The notes: generated by a model from the sequence alone, not told the origin. Positions 1-5,502 are shown, counted from the stretch's first letter. The stretch: 7,226 nucleotides of DNA from Chthoniobacterales bacterium (GCA_025980625.1 JAICXG010000146.1:1-7226), one strand, 5' to 3'. Numbers and translations are program-made.

Positions 1-1068
1 CTCGGCGGCTGGCTGATCGAACACGTCTCCTGGCGCGCGGTGTTTTTTATCAATCTGCCGATCGCGCTGGTCGTGCTGCTGATTGCGTTTCGCCACATCC
101 TTGAAACGAGGGAGCGGGAGAGCGGCCGGGTTGACTGGCTTGGAGCAATTCTCGTTGTCTTCGGTTTGGCCGGGCTGGTTTATGGATTGATCGAGTCATC
201 GCGCGCTGGTTTCGACGAGTTCGCGGTGATATGCACGCTGAGCGCGGGCGGCGTCTTGTTAATTGCGTTTCTCCTTGTCGAATGGCGTAGCTCTCATCCG
301 ATGCTGCCGCTCGCCCTTTTCCGATCGCGCAGCTTTGCCGGCACAAACCTTCTCACCTTCCTGCTCTACGCCGCGCTCGCCGGAACCCTTTTCTTCCTGC
401 CGCTCAATCTTATTCAGGTGCAGCATTATTCGGCGACGGGCGCGGGGGCGGCATTGCTGCCCTTCATCCTCATCATGTCTTTGCTCTCGCGCTGGTCGGG
501 CGGCCTGATCACCCGTTACGGTCCAAAGCCGCCGCTCGTCATCGGACCGTTGCTCGCCATGGCCGGTTACGCACTTTTCCTGTTGCCCACAGTCGGTGGC
601 AATTATTGGACTCACTTTTTCCCGCCAATTGCCGCGCTTGGTCTCGGAATGGCAATTACGGTCGCGCCGCTCACGACCACCGTGATGAGCTCAGTTCCAC
701 AAAACCGCGCTGGCGTCGCCTCGGGCGTTAACAACGCGGTCGCGCGCACCGCAGGGCTGATTGCGATTGCCCTTCTCGGAACCGTGATGCTGCACGTCTT
801 TCAAAGTGAACTGCAACGGCATCTTACTAACTCGAAACTTCCGCCAGCTGTGATTGACTCGGTGCGCGCTCAATCCGCCAAACTCGCGGCCATTGATGTT
901 CCCAAGGAAGCTGGTCGCGCGATGCAAGCATCCATTCGCCGCGCGATCGACGAATCGTTCGTCAGAGGGTTTCGCGCGATCATGGTCATGGGCGCGGTGC
1001 TCGCCCTAGGTGGCGCGATCACTGCCCTGATTTTTTTTCGCGCAATAAAGCGCGCCGGGCCCGGCTAA
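1..1068 (+). CDS. MFS multidrug efflux transporter, DHA2 (EmrB/QacA) type, 5' end outside window
   Basis: This is the C-terminal 355 residues of an inner-membrane drug:proton antiporter. The frame is open from base 1, so the start lies upstream; DHA2 proteins are usually about 480-530 residues, so some 130-170 are missing. The window opens on LGGWLIEHVSWRAVFFINLP, the typical end of the antiporter motif C helix followed by the W-R-x-x-F-x-I-N-x-P loop of the family. About eight hydrophobic segments follow, including a helix near residues 43-65, the L-P-L-x-L-F-R loop near 102-108, a helix ending in TTTVMSSVPQNRAGVASG and a last helix before a short basic tail. A soluble stretch of about 70 residues sits between the last two helices, as in many DHA2 pumps. 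The substrate cannot be read from the sequence. The stop codon overlaps that of the convergent NTF2-like gene by 4 bp. Confidence 0.93.
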   Translation, partial: LGGWLIEHVSWRAVFFINLPIALVVLLIAFRHILETRERESGRVDWLGAILVVFGLAGLVYGLIESSRAGFDEFAVICTLSAGGVLLIAFLLVEWRSSHPMLPLALFRSRSFAGTNLLTFLLYAALAGTLFFLPLNLIQVQHYSATGAGAALLPFILIMSLLSRWSGGLITRYGPKPPLVIGPLLAMAGYALFLLPTVGGNYWTHFFPPIAALGLGMAITVAPLTTTVMSSVPQNRAGVASGVNNAVARTAGLIAIALLGTVMLHVFQSELQRHLTNSKLPPAVIDSVRAQSAKLAAIDVPKEAGRAMQASIRRAIDESFVRGFRAIMVMGAVLALGGAITALIFFRAIKRAGPG

Positions 1069-1430
1069 ACGCGGGGCAGGAATTCCTCGCGCACGATCTT
1101 GCCCTCTTTCACGGTGTAGACGCCGACTTCCGACAGCTGCCGCCGCTCCTGCGACTCCTTCTCGCTAACATCCGCGTCGTATTGAATAACAAAACGATCG
1201 TGACCGACAAAAGGTTCGCTCGCGTTGAAGCTGTGCACCTCCATCGCCGTCACCCACCAATCGATCTTGCCGCGGACGCCTTCCTTCCCGCGCGTTTCTG
1301 GTGAACCTCCGCCGGCCGAGTAAGCTTCGACGCTCACGACGTTATCATCGTAAAGCGCATCGAGCGCTTCGTACCAGGCTTGTTTCCGAACTAACTCCAC
1401 CACTTTCTTTGCTACTTCCGCGGTCGTCAT
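1065..1430 (-). CDS. SnoaL/NTF2-like small protein
   Basis: A 121-residue protein with the single cone-shaped alpha+beta NTF2/SnoaL-like fold, judged by length and pattern: helical start (TAEVAKKVVELVRKQAWYEA), the Y-D-D-N-V-V-S-V-E strand, a TRGKEGVRGKIDWW helix, FVGHDRFVIQYDADV, and a final VGVYTVKEGKIVREEF strand pair. Members include cyclases, isomerases and ligand-binding proteins of unknown substrate, and nothing here selects one. It is the last gene of the ArsR-led cassette, 32 bp after the AHSA1 gene; NTF2-like and AHSA1-like genes often occur together near ArsR regulators. The start is supported by a full AGGAGG 11 nt upstream. Its TAG stop overlaps the convergent transporter's TAA. 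Confidence 0.85.
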   Translation of the reverse strand: MTTAEVAKKVVELVRKQAWYEALDALYDDNVVSVEAYSAGGGSPETRGKEGVRGKIDWWVTAMEVHSFNASEPFVGHDRFVIQYDADVSEKESQERRQLSEVGVYTVKEGKIVREEFLPRV

Positions 1431-1441
1431 TATATCATGTT

Positions 1442-1447
1442 CCTCCT
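1442..1447 (-). promoter_or_regulatory. Shine-Dalgarno AGGAGG with a two-codon decoy ORF before the NTF2-like start
   Basis: Read on the minus strand, AGGAGG is followed by AAC, then ATG ATA TAATG. The first ATG, 3 nt after the site, opens a Met-Ile-stop mini-ORF whose TAA shares two bases with the true start ATG at 1430. The true start sits 11 nt from the site, slightly far. Re-initiation from the mini-ORF is possible but is only inference. Confidence 0.6.
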
Positions 1448-1462
1448 AAGTTAGACTGACAC

Positions 1463-1915
1463 TCACTTGCTGAAAAACTTCTCCAGCTGATCGAAGAGAC
1501 TGCTCCATCCTTTGCTGTGACGGTCGCGCGATTCCTCGCTTGGAAGCTGTTCGTGAAGCAGAGTTACTTCAGTCCCGCCTTTCTTCTCCGCCAGGTCGAC
1601 TGTCACGATGCTGGTTCGACCTTTCCAAAGTTCATCCTCATCCCATCGCCAGGTAAAGACGATCTTCTTGCCCGCGATAACCTCACGATACTCACCGTGC
1701 ACGGTCATCTCCTCACCTTCGTCGTTCACCAGCTCCCAACAAAACTTCCCGCCTACGTGGGCTTCGGCCACGATCTTGCGGGTCCGCACATTGACCGGGC
1801 CAAACCATTCTTTTAGCTGAGCCGGATCGGTCCAGGCCGCGTAAACACGATCGCGCGGCGCTCTGATGACTCGTTTGATCTCAAGCGATGTTCTTTCTGC
1901 TGGTTTTATACTCAT
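1463..1915 (-). CDS. AHSA1-type SRPBCC (START-like) domain protein
   Basis: A 150-residue protein of the Aha1-C/AHSA1 branch of the SRPBCC superfamily, a helix-grip fold with a hydrophobic ligand cavity. Diagnostic stretches are IKRVIRAPRDRVYAAWTDP (residues 13-31) with LKEWFGP, GGKFCWELVNDEGEEM, G-E-Y-R-E-V-I-A-G-K-K-I-V-F-T-W (74-89), the GGTEVTLLHEQLP strand (113-125) and the closing GWSSLFDQLEKFF helix. I chose the ATG at 1915 over an upstream in-frame start at 1972. It leaves a 23-bp gap after the DUF899 stop instead of a 34-bp overlap, it has GGAAA 7 nt upstream, and conserved sequence begins soon after it. The ligand is unknown. In this genomic setting such proteins are commonly repressed by the adjacent ArsR regulator. 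Confidence 0.9.
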   Translation of the reverse strand: MSIKPAERTSLEIKRVIRAPRDRVYAAWTDPAQLKEWFGPVNVRTRKIVAEAHVGGKFCWELVNDEGEEMTVHGEYREVIAGKKIVFTWRWDEDELWKGRTSIVTVDLAEKKGGTEVTLLHEQLPSEESRDRHSKGWSSLFDQLEKFFSK

Positions 1916-1938
1916 GATGTCGTTTCCGTTTTTTGTTA

Positions 1939-2691
1939 TCAAACTGCGTATTCGTCGCGCCGCCACCACCAAACGCCGGTTTCATTTCGTCCTTTGGGCG
2001 CGCGGTCGAGCCATTGGTACATACCCCAAAGGCCATCCAGTCCGCGCGCATAGCTCGAATAGGTGTGATAAACGATTCCGTCTTCGAGTACGAACGCGCT
2101 CAAACCCGGCCGCTCGCGTGTGTAAGTGGCCGGATCGGTTCCGCTCATGGTCGCAAAAGTCGTAGCTCCTTCACCGGCGCCTTCCCAGGGCCCCTCGCGC
2201 TCATAGTTATATTCGATCTCTCCTTCTAGCTGCTGCTCCTCAGTGAACCCTACGGCGAAATCGAAGTTAAAGTCGCTATCGAAGGAGGACGCCCACGGAA
2301 ATGTCCAGCCCATGCGTTTCTTGTAGGTCTGGAGCTTTGCGAGCGGAGCGCGCGACACCGCCCAGAGCATTACATCGTGATTCGCCAGATGCACGGCGAT
2401 TCCGTTAAAGCCATCCGCGATCGCCGAGCAGGAAGGACAGCCCGCAGTGTAATCGGGCCCAAACATGAAATGATAAATAAGGAGCTGGGACCGGCCGCGG
2501 AACAGATCCGGCAGCGTGCCCTCGCCCTCGTCGGTCGCGAAGCGATACTCCTTGTCAATCCGCACCCAGGGCAGGTCCCGCCGGCGCCGGGCCAGCTCGT
2601 CTCCCCGTCGCGTGTGTTCCTTCTCCGCCCTGAGTAACTCGAGCCGGGCCCCGAGCCATTCCTCGCGCGTCACGTTTCTGTGTTTCGTCAT
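1939..2691 (-). CDS. DUF899 family thioredoxin-like protein
   Basis: A 250-residue protein matching the DUF899 family, a thioredoxin-fold group of unknown reaction. Visible hallmarks are the N-terminal helix with EEWLGARLELLRAEKEHTRR (residues 10-29), RRRRDLPWVRIDKEY, the LFRGRSQLLIYHFMFGPDY strand, and a C-P-S-C redox motif at Cys85-Cys88. Next come the H-L-A-N-H-D-V strand, R-M-G-W-T-F-P-W-A-S-S near 126-136 with D-F-N-F-D-F, and the C-terminal VYHTYSSYARGLDGLWGMYQ. It is complete at the family's normal length. Its ATG shares four bases (ATGA) with the stop of the preceding small CPAC gene and also has GGAG 8 nt upstream, so translation is probably coupled. A thiol or peroxide role is inference from the CxxC motif only. 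Confidence 0.92.
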   Translation of the reverse strand: MTKHRNVTREEWLGARLELLRAEKEHTRRGDELARRRRDLPWVRIDKEYRFATDEGEGTLPDLFRGRSQLLIYHFMFGPDYTAGCPSCSAIADGFNGIAVHLANHDVMLWAVSRAPLAKLQTYKKRMGWTFPWASSFDSDFNFDFAVGFTEEQQLEGEIEYNYEREGPWEGAGEGATTFATMSGTDPATYTRERPGLSAFVLEDGIVYHTYSSYARGLDGLWGMYQWLDRAPKGRNETGVWWWRRDEYAV

Positions 2692-2846
2692 CGGTTTGTC
2701 TCCATCCTTTGTTCGTTAGGCTTGTCTTTTGTTTTCTTTCTTCTGAAAATCCTGTTCACCCCGACTGCACTGAGTCCGCCGCCTGAAGTCAGGCCGGCTG
2801 CAATCAGCGCCAGGTTTGCGACGCATGCCGGGCAGATAGCGATCAC
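2688..2846 (-). CDS. 52-residue CPAC-motif membrane peptide
   Basis: A small gene between ArsR and DUF899. The GTG at 2846 overlaps the ArsR stop by four bases (GTGA), and its own TGA overlaps the DUF899 ATG by four bases (ATGA). AGGAAAGGA lies 5 nt upstream (2852-2860). The product starts MIAICPACVANLALIAAGLT. It has a CxxC pair at Cys5 and Cys8, one Ala/Gly/Leu-rich membrane segment (about residues 9-31) and a strongly charged tail (RIFRRKKTKDK). I recall similar small C-P-A-C-plus-transmembrane proteins in bacteria but cannot name a family. A longer in-frame reading from an ATG at 2945 would overlap ArsR by over 100 bp and is less likely. The tight coupling suggests it acts with the DUF899 protein, perhaps as a membrane thiol partner (inference). 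Confidence 0.72.
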   Translation of the reverse strand: MIAICPACVANLALIAAGLTSGGGLSAVGVNRIFRRKKTKDKPNEQRMETNR

Positions 2847-3199
2847 TTGCGTCCTTTCCTGCGCGAAGTTTTCCTCTCCTTTTCCAAATAGGCGGCGAGC
2901 CGATCGAGCGATCCTTCCCAGAACTTGCGATATTCTTCGACCCACTGAGCGGCCTGCTTGAGCGGCTTGGCATCCAATTCCATCTCGTGCACCCGGCCGT
3001 AGCGACGGCGCCGCAGCAGTCCCGCCTTCTCCAGCACGCGCAGATGTTTCGAGACCGCGGGGAGCGACATGTCATGCGGCCGCGCGAGGTGCGTCACCCG
3101 CCGCGAACCGCGGGCGAGATGGGCGAGGATGCGTCGCCGGGTCGGGTCGGCCAGGGCGGCGAAAGTGCGGTCCAAACTGTTCTGCGAATATTTAACCAT
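2843..3199 (-). CDS. ArsR/SmtB-family winged-helix repressor (SRPBCC-associated type)
   Basis: A 118-residue DNA-binding regulator. Residues 10-30 carry the family signature FAALADPTRRRILAHLARG. The helix-turn-helix follows with MSLPAVSKHLRVLEKAGLL (44-62), then the wing RRRYGRVHEMELDAKPL and the helix AAQWVEEYRKFWEGSLDRL, ending in a basic tail. It has no cysteine, so it lacks the metal/arsenic CxC sensor and belongs to the non-metal subgroup often encoded beside AHSA1-type genes. It is the first gene of the five-gene minus-strand cassette. The ATG at 3199 has no Shine-Dalgarno site. Its first codons (Met-Val-Lys-Tyr) are part of a perfect inverted repeat, the likely operator, so autoregulation is probable. 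The inducer is unknown. Confidence 0.93.
   Translation of the reverse strand: MVKYSQNSLDRTFAALADPTRRRILAHLARGSRRVTHLARPHDMSLPAVSKHLRVLEKAGLLRRRRYGRVHEMELDAKPLKQAAQWVEEYRKFWEGSLDRLAAYLEKERKTSRRKGRK
2852..2860 (-). promoter_or_regulatory. Ribosome binding site deciding the GTG start of the CPAC peptide
   Basis: AGGAAAGGA inside the last codons of arsR, 5 nt before the GTG at 2846. It supports the short, 4-bp-overlapping start over the ATG at 2945. Confidence 0.6.
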
Positions 3200-3210
3200 C
3201 TGGTTAAATA
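3189..3210. promoter_or_regulatory. Probable ArsR operator: perfect 10+2+10 inverted repeat over the start codon
   Basis: The left arm TATTTAACCA (3189-3198) and right arm TGGTTAAATA (3201-3210) are exact reverse complements around a 2-bp centre. The repeat is AT-rich in a GC-rich window and covers the repressor's ATG and its next codons. Dimeric ArsR proteins bind such dyads; bound here the repressor would block both initiation and the -10 region. Confidence 0.75.
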
Positions 3211-3237
3211 AGTAACACCGGCGGAGCAGACCGCAAA
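3209..3237 (-). promoter_or_regulatory. Weak candidate promoter of the arsR cassette
   Basis: Minus strand: TTTGCG (3237-3232), 17-nt spacer, TACTTA (3214-3209), 9 nt before the ATG. Both boxes match consensus poorly, but the position, the missing Shine-Dalgarno site and the overlap with the operator fit a leaderless, repressible promoter. Confidence 0.3.
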
Positions 3238-3333
3238 GGATGTTTTTCCCTCCGCTGCGCCGCCCTTTTCACATTATCCGGGTCGCATCCTCCGCCTTCC
3301 GGGCGTATAGGTCTTGTAACCCGATGCACGACT

Positions 3334-3870
3334 ATGAAAAAATCCAACTCCGATAGGACCTCACAACTGCGCCAGCGGCGCGATGCGCCGCTTGAAACCC
3401 GGACCGATCTCAGCCGCTCGGCCACGAAAGAGATCAGCGGCGCGATGAACGCAGTCCTCGCCGATGTGTTCGCGCTTTATCTCAAGACGAAAAACTTCCA
3501 CTGGCACATGAGCGGACCGCATTTCCGCGATTACCACCTGTTGCTCGACGAACAGGCCGAGCAGCTTTTCGCGATGACCGATCCGATGGCCGAGCGAGTG
3601 CGCAAAATCGGCGGACTCACTCTGCGATCGATCGGGCAGATCGCGCGCGAGCAGCGCGTGCTCGACAACGACGCTGAGTATGTCGAGCCGCGCGACATGC
3701 TGGCGGAATTGGCGGAGGACAACGAAACATTGGCGGCTCGTTTGCGCGAAGCGCACAACGTCTGCGATGAACACCGCGACGTCGCGAGCGCGAGCCTGAT
3801 CGAGGTCTGGATCGATGAGACCGAGCGCCGCAGCTGGTTTCTCTTCGAGGCAACCCGGCGGCGCGATTAG
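3334..3870 (+). CDS. dps: Dps family DNA-binding ferritin-like protein
   Basis: A 178-residue miniferritin that would assemble into a dodecamer, oxidise Fe(II) with peroxide, store iron and protect DNA in the cytoplasm. The inter-subunit ferroxidase ligands align by spacing with the E. coli set: His56 (NFHWHMSG), His68 and Asp72 (YHLLLDEQAEQ), Asp83 and Glu87 (TDPMAERVRKIGG). The LGG-like turn and the C-terminal helix VASASLIEVWIDETERRSWF are present. The first 30 residues are polar and basic (MKKSNSDRTSQLRQRRDAPL), like the DNA-binding tails of other Dps proteins. No clear Shine-Dalgarno site precedes the ATG. It stands alone, divergent from the ArsR cassette and tail-to-tail with the tRNA gene. 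An oxidative-stress role agrees with the thiol-type neighbours, but co-regulation is not shown. Confidence 0.93.
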   Translation: MKKSNSDRTSQLRQRRDAPLETRTDLSRSATKEISGAMNAVLADVFALYLKTKNFHWHMSGPHFRDYHLLLDEQAEQLFAMTDPMAERVRKIGGLTLRSIGQIAREQRVLDNDAEYVEPRDMLAELAEDNETLAARLREAHNVCDEHRDVASASLIEVWIDETERRSWFLFEATRRRD

Positions 3871-3920
3871 CGTTATCGGGAACTGAACCGCGCTGCAGAT
3901 GAGTCGGCGCGACAGGAGTG

Positions 3921-3994
3921 TGGGCCTGAAAGGATTTGAACCTTTGACCCTGCGCTTATCAAGCGCATGCTCTAACCAGCTGAGCTACAGGCCC
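3921..3994 (-). tRNA. tRNA-Ile (GAT anticodon)
   Basis: The minus strand folds as a 74-nt cloverleaf. The acceptor arm GGGCCTG pairs with CAGGCCC and is followed by discriminator A. The D arm holds AGCTGGTTAGA, the anticodon stem TGCGC/GCGCA closes the loop TTGATAA (anticodon GAT at 3960-3958), and the T arm has GGTTCAAATCC. CCA is not encoded: the next bases are CAC, so CCA must be added by nucleotidyltransferase. It stands alone, not between 16S and 23S rRNA genes where Ile(GAT) tRNAs often sit. Confidence 0.97.
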
Positions 3995-3998
3995 GGGG

Positions 3999-4016
3999 CG
4001 CGGCGGCTCTGCCGCG
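3999..4016. repeat. GC-rich inverted repeat upstream of the tRNA gene
   Basis: CGCGGC (3999-4004) and GCCGCG (4011-4016) can form a 6-bp hairpin with a 6-nt loop, just upstream of tRNA-Ile and downstream of the Mut7-C gene on the minus strand. There is no T-tract, so it is at best a weak terminator or processing element. Confidence 0.35.
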
Positions 4017-4023
4017 GACGTGA

Positions 4024-4052
4024 AAAGTGATCGGTGATTGGTCGTTGGTCAA
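4024..4052 (-). promoter_or_regulatory. Candidate promoter for tRNA-Ile
   Basis: Minus strand: TTGACC (4052-4047, overlapping the Mut7-C stop codon), a 17-nt spacer and CACTTT (4029-4024). Transcription would start about 23 nt before the tRNA. The -35 box is good and the -10 box poor. Confidence 0.25.
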
Positions 4053-4811
4053 GGCTCGGCCACAAGCCGCTCAATCCGGGCCCGCAGCTTGTCGAAATGC
4101 GAACCGCTCCAGTAGATGCGGCCGCATTTCTGGCAGCGCCGGAACGTCTCGTAATAAATTTTCGTCAGCGGTTCGAGTGCATCGAAAACTTCCTCCTTCG
4201 CTACCGCGGCGAGAAGGCCGTTGCAGTGCAGACAGCCGGTGAAGGGGGCAAGCTGCGCGCGCAATTCGAAGCGTTGGACAACCTCGCGCGTCTGCTCCTC
4301 GGCGAATTGCGAGCGCGGATAATATCCGTCACGCACCGCGGCGTGCATCAAGAGCCGGCGATCGCGCGTGAGGAGCGCGCGCGCTTCCGCCGCGGAACAC
4401 GCCACCAGTTCCGTATCGGAAGCGAGCTTGGCGTAAAGGACGTCGATGCCTAACAATCGCAAATCCCGGGTCAGTTTGCCGAGATGACCATCCGCGACGA
4501 AGCGGGTGATGTTGCGCCGTTGCAGGCGCGCCTCGGGAAAAAGCGCGGCGGGCACGGGAACCGGATAGACGTCGATTGTTGCCGCGGGATTGCAACGGTG
4601 CCGCAAACTCGACTGGCGCGCCATCGACGAGAACCAGATCGATCGCGGGATGCGGGACGCCGCAGGCTTCGATTGCATCCTTGACGGAGGTCTTCTCGCG
4701 CAATTGCCTAACGATGGTCAGCGCGCCGCGGTTGGGCCTAACGAAAAACGGAAGATCGCCGTGGAATTTGAGCTCGAGCGAGAACGATTCGCCGCTACTT
4801 GCCGCGCTCAC
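4049..4811 (-). CDS. Mut7-C RNase with N-terminal ubiquitin-like domain, frameshifted
   Basis: Two overlapping frames together make one known architecture. Residues 1-74 from the GTG at 4811 are a Mut7-C-type ubiquitin-like fold: SLELKFHGDLPFFVRPNRGA, then TSVKDAIEACGVPHPAIDLV and LVDGAPVEF. In the second frame, after TIDVYPVPVP, comes the Mut7-C PIN-like RNase domain: RFVADGHLGKLTRDLRLLGI, an aspartate in LLTRDRRLL, and a zinc ribbon with two CxxC pairs (CLHC and CQKC). The frames join at 4586-4589, where a CCC run follows CAA-T; removing one base there gives one protein of about 253 residues. It could be a real lesion, a sequence error or +1 recoding. The GTG overlaps the TGA of the preceding small ORF by 4 bp, so the gene looks like the last of a VanZ-led operon. 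Substrate RNA is unknown. Confidence 0.85.
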
Positions 4812-4989
4812 GACCTGAGCAGCCCGGCGGCGAAGGCGTGGTGGACGAGCCGAGCGACGGGCGAGGTGGTGGCCTGCGGGAGGTGATATAGCCTAACGAA
4901 AAGGCCGGCCATCTCGCAATCTTCCTCGATCAGAGAGGTACGCAAACGGAGAGCGTTTTTCCGGCGCGGGGCGACTGGGCTCGGCTCAT
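4808..4989 (-). pseudogene. Small coupled ORF between VanZ and Mut7-C, broken by a one-base shift
   Basis: An ATG at 4989 overlaps the VanZ stop (ATGA) and reads MSRAQSPRAGKTLSVCVPL before TGA at 4930. After an A5 run at 4956-4960 the -1 frame is open and reads NALRLRTSLIEEDCEMAGLF and on through LYHLPQATTSPVARLVHHAF to a TGA that overlaps the Mut7-C GTG (GTGA). Adding one A restores a 60-residue protein that joins both neighbours by 4-bp overlaps. The second frame has high GC at third codon positions, as in a real gene. Alternatively only the 34-residue tail is made, from the ATG at 4912, which has AGGAAG 8 nt upstream. I do not recognise a family. Confidence 0.45.
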
Positions 4990-5438
4990 CCCGCTGCCTC
5001 TCGCCGGCTGAGCGCGAGGTGAATCGCCCGGCAAATCAGGATCCCGAGCAGCGCGCCGGCGTAATCGATGCAAACGTCGCCTAACGACGACGTGCGCGAG
5101 GGAATGAACGACTGATGATACTCATCCGCCGCCGCGAAAATCAGCGCCGGAACAAAGGCGATCCCGGCCCGCCGCCAAAAGCCGTCGACGAAGCCGCGCA
5201 GCGCGCGGAAAAGTAGCCCGCTGAGGATTGCGTATTCCGCGACATGCGCCGCTTTGCGGACAAGGAGGTGAATCTGCGCGATCGTCCGCGGCGAAATACC
5301 CGGATCTAACCAACGAAGAAACGGCGTGAGAAAACGCGAGGTGTGATCGGCGGACATCAGATCGGTTGAGCCGAGCAACATGATCGCCAGCCAAAGTACC
5401 ACCGGTCCCCAGGCGTTGAGAAAGTCGCGGAATTTCAA
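4986..5438 (-). CDS. VanZ-family integral membrane protein
   Basis: A 150-residue protein with four hydrophobic segments, about residues 11-24, 63-80, 91-104 and 124-140. Conserved VanZ residues are visible: the R-K-x-x-H-x-x-E-Y motif at Arg61, Lys62, His65, Glu68 and Tyr69, and the D-E-Y-H-Q-x-F-x-P-x-R motif at 105-115 followed by Asp121, Asp125, Gly128 and Gly132. The founding member gives low-level teicoplanin resistance, but most homologues in non-resistant bacteria have no known role, so resistance should not be assumed. The start is TTG at 5438. An in-frame TAG lies four codons upstream, and the next option, a GTG at Val13, would trim the first membrane segment. A promoter-like element ends only 6 nt before this TTG. 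Confidence 0.88.
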   Translation of the reverse strand: MKFRDFLNAWGPVVLWLAIMLLGSTDLMSADHTSRFLTPFLRWLDPGISPRTIAQIHLLVRKAAHVAEYAILSGLLFRALRGFVDGFWRRAGIAFVPALIFAAADEYHQSFIPSRTSSLGDVCIDYAGALLGILICRAIHLALSRREAAG

Positions 5439-5444
5439 ACCTTC

Positions 5445-5472
5445 AGTCTAGGTGGCGGGGATTGTCTGACAA
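5445..5472 (-). promoter_or_regulatory. Promoter candidate for VanZ
   Basis: Minus strand: TTGTCA (5472-5467, 5 of 6 to consensus), 16-nt spacer, TAGACT (5450-5445, 4 of 6), then 6 nt to the TTG start. Transcription would begin at or next to the start codon. Confidence 0.4.
5462..5472. repeat. 11-bp palindrome holding both divergent -35 boxes
   Basis: TTGTC, T, GACAA is a perfect 5+1+5 inverted repeat. The manA -35 box (5466-5471) and the VanZ -35 box (5472-5467) overlap almost completely inside it. Confidence 0.5.
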
Positions 5473-5494
5473 ACCGGCCCGCTCGCGCTACTTT
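5466..5494 (+). promoter_or_regulatory. Promoter candidate for manA
   Basis: CTGACA (5466-5471, 5 of 6 to consensus), 17-nt spacer, TACTTT (5489-5494, 3 of 6), then 8 nt to the ATG at 5503. There is no Shine-Dalgarno site, so the mRNA is probably leaderless. Confidence 0.42.
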
Positions 5495-5502
5495 CGCGGC
5501 CG

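Noticed and set aside
1916..1972. Longer AHSA1 start giving 19 extra residues
   Set aside because: It overlaps the DUF899 gene by 34 bp and adds sequence before the conserved domain without need.
2847..2945. N-terminal extension of the CPAC peptide to an ATG at 2945 (85-residue reading)
   Set aside because: It would overlap arsR by over 100 bp in another frame and adds arginine-rich shadow sequence; the GTG at 2846 has a ribosome site and a 4-bp overlap.
3306..3311. TATAGG as a -10 box for dps
   Set aside because: No acceptable -35 sequence lies 16-18 bp upstream (TCGCAT at best).
3324..3356. Ten-codon upstream ORF overlapping the dps start
   Set aside because: It has no ribosome site or other coding evidence; an ATG in this position is expected by chance.
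3204..3425. Minus-strand 73-residue ORF between arsR and dps
   Set aside because: It covers the promoter/operator region and antisense dps codons, is arginine-rich and has no recognisable domain or ribosome site.
4028..4049. Near-repeats of GTGATCGGTGATTGGT type beside the tRNA gene
   Set aside because: Only two or three imperfect short units; not enough to call a repeat array or attachment site.
4329..4589. Continuation of the ubiquitin-like frame as an independent 160-residue protein
   Set aside because: After residue 74 it is Arg/Ala/His-rich out-of-frame sequence over the conserved Mut7-C RNase domain; only the first part is real.
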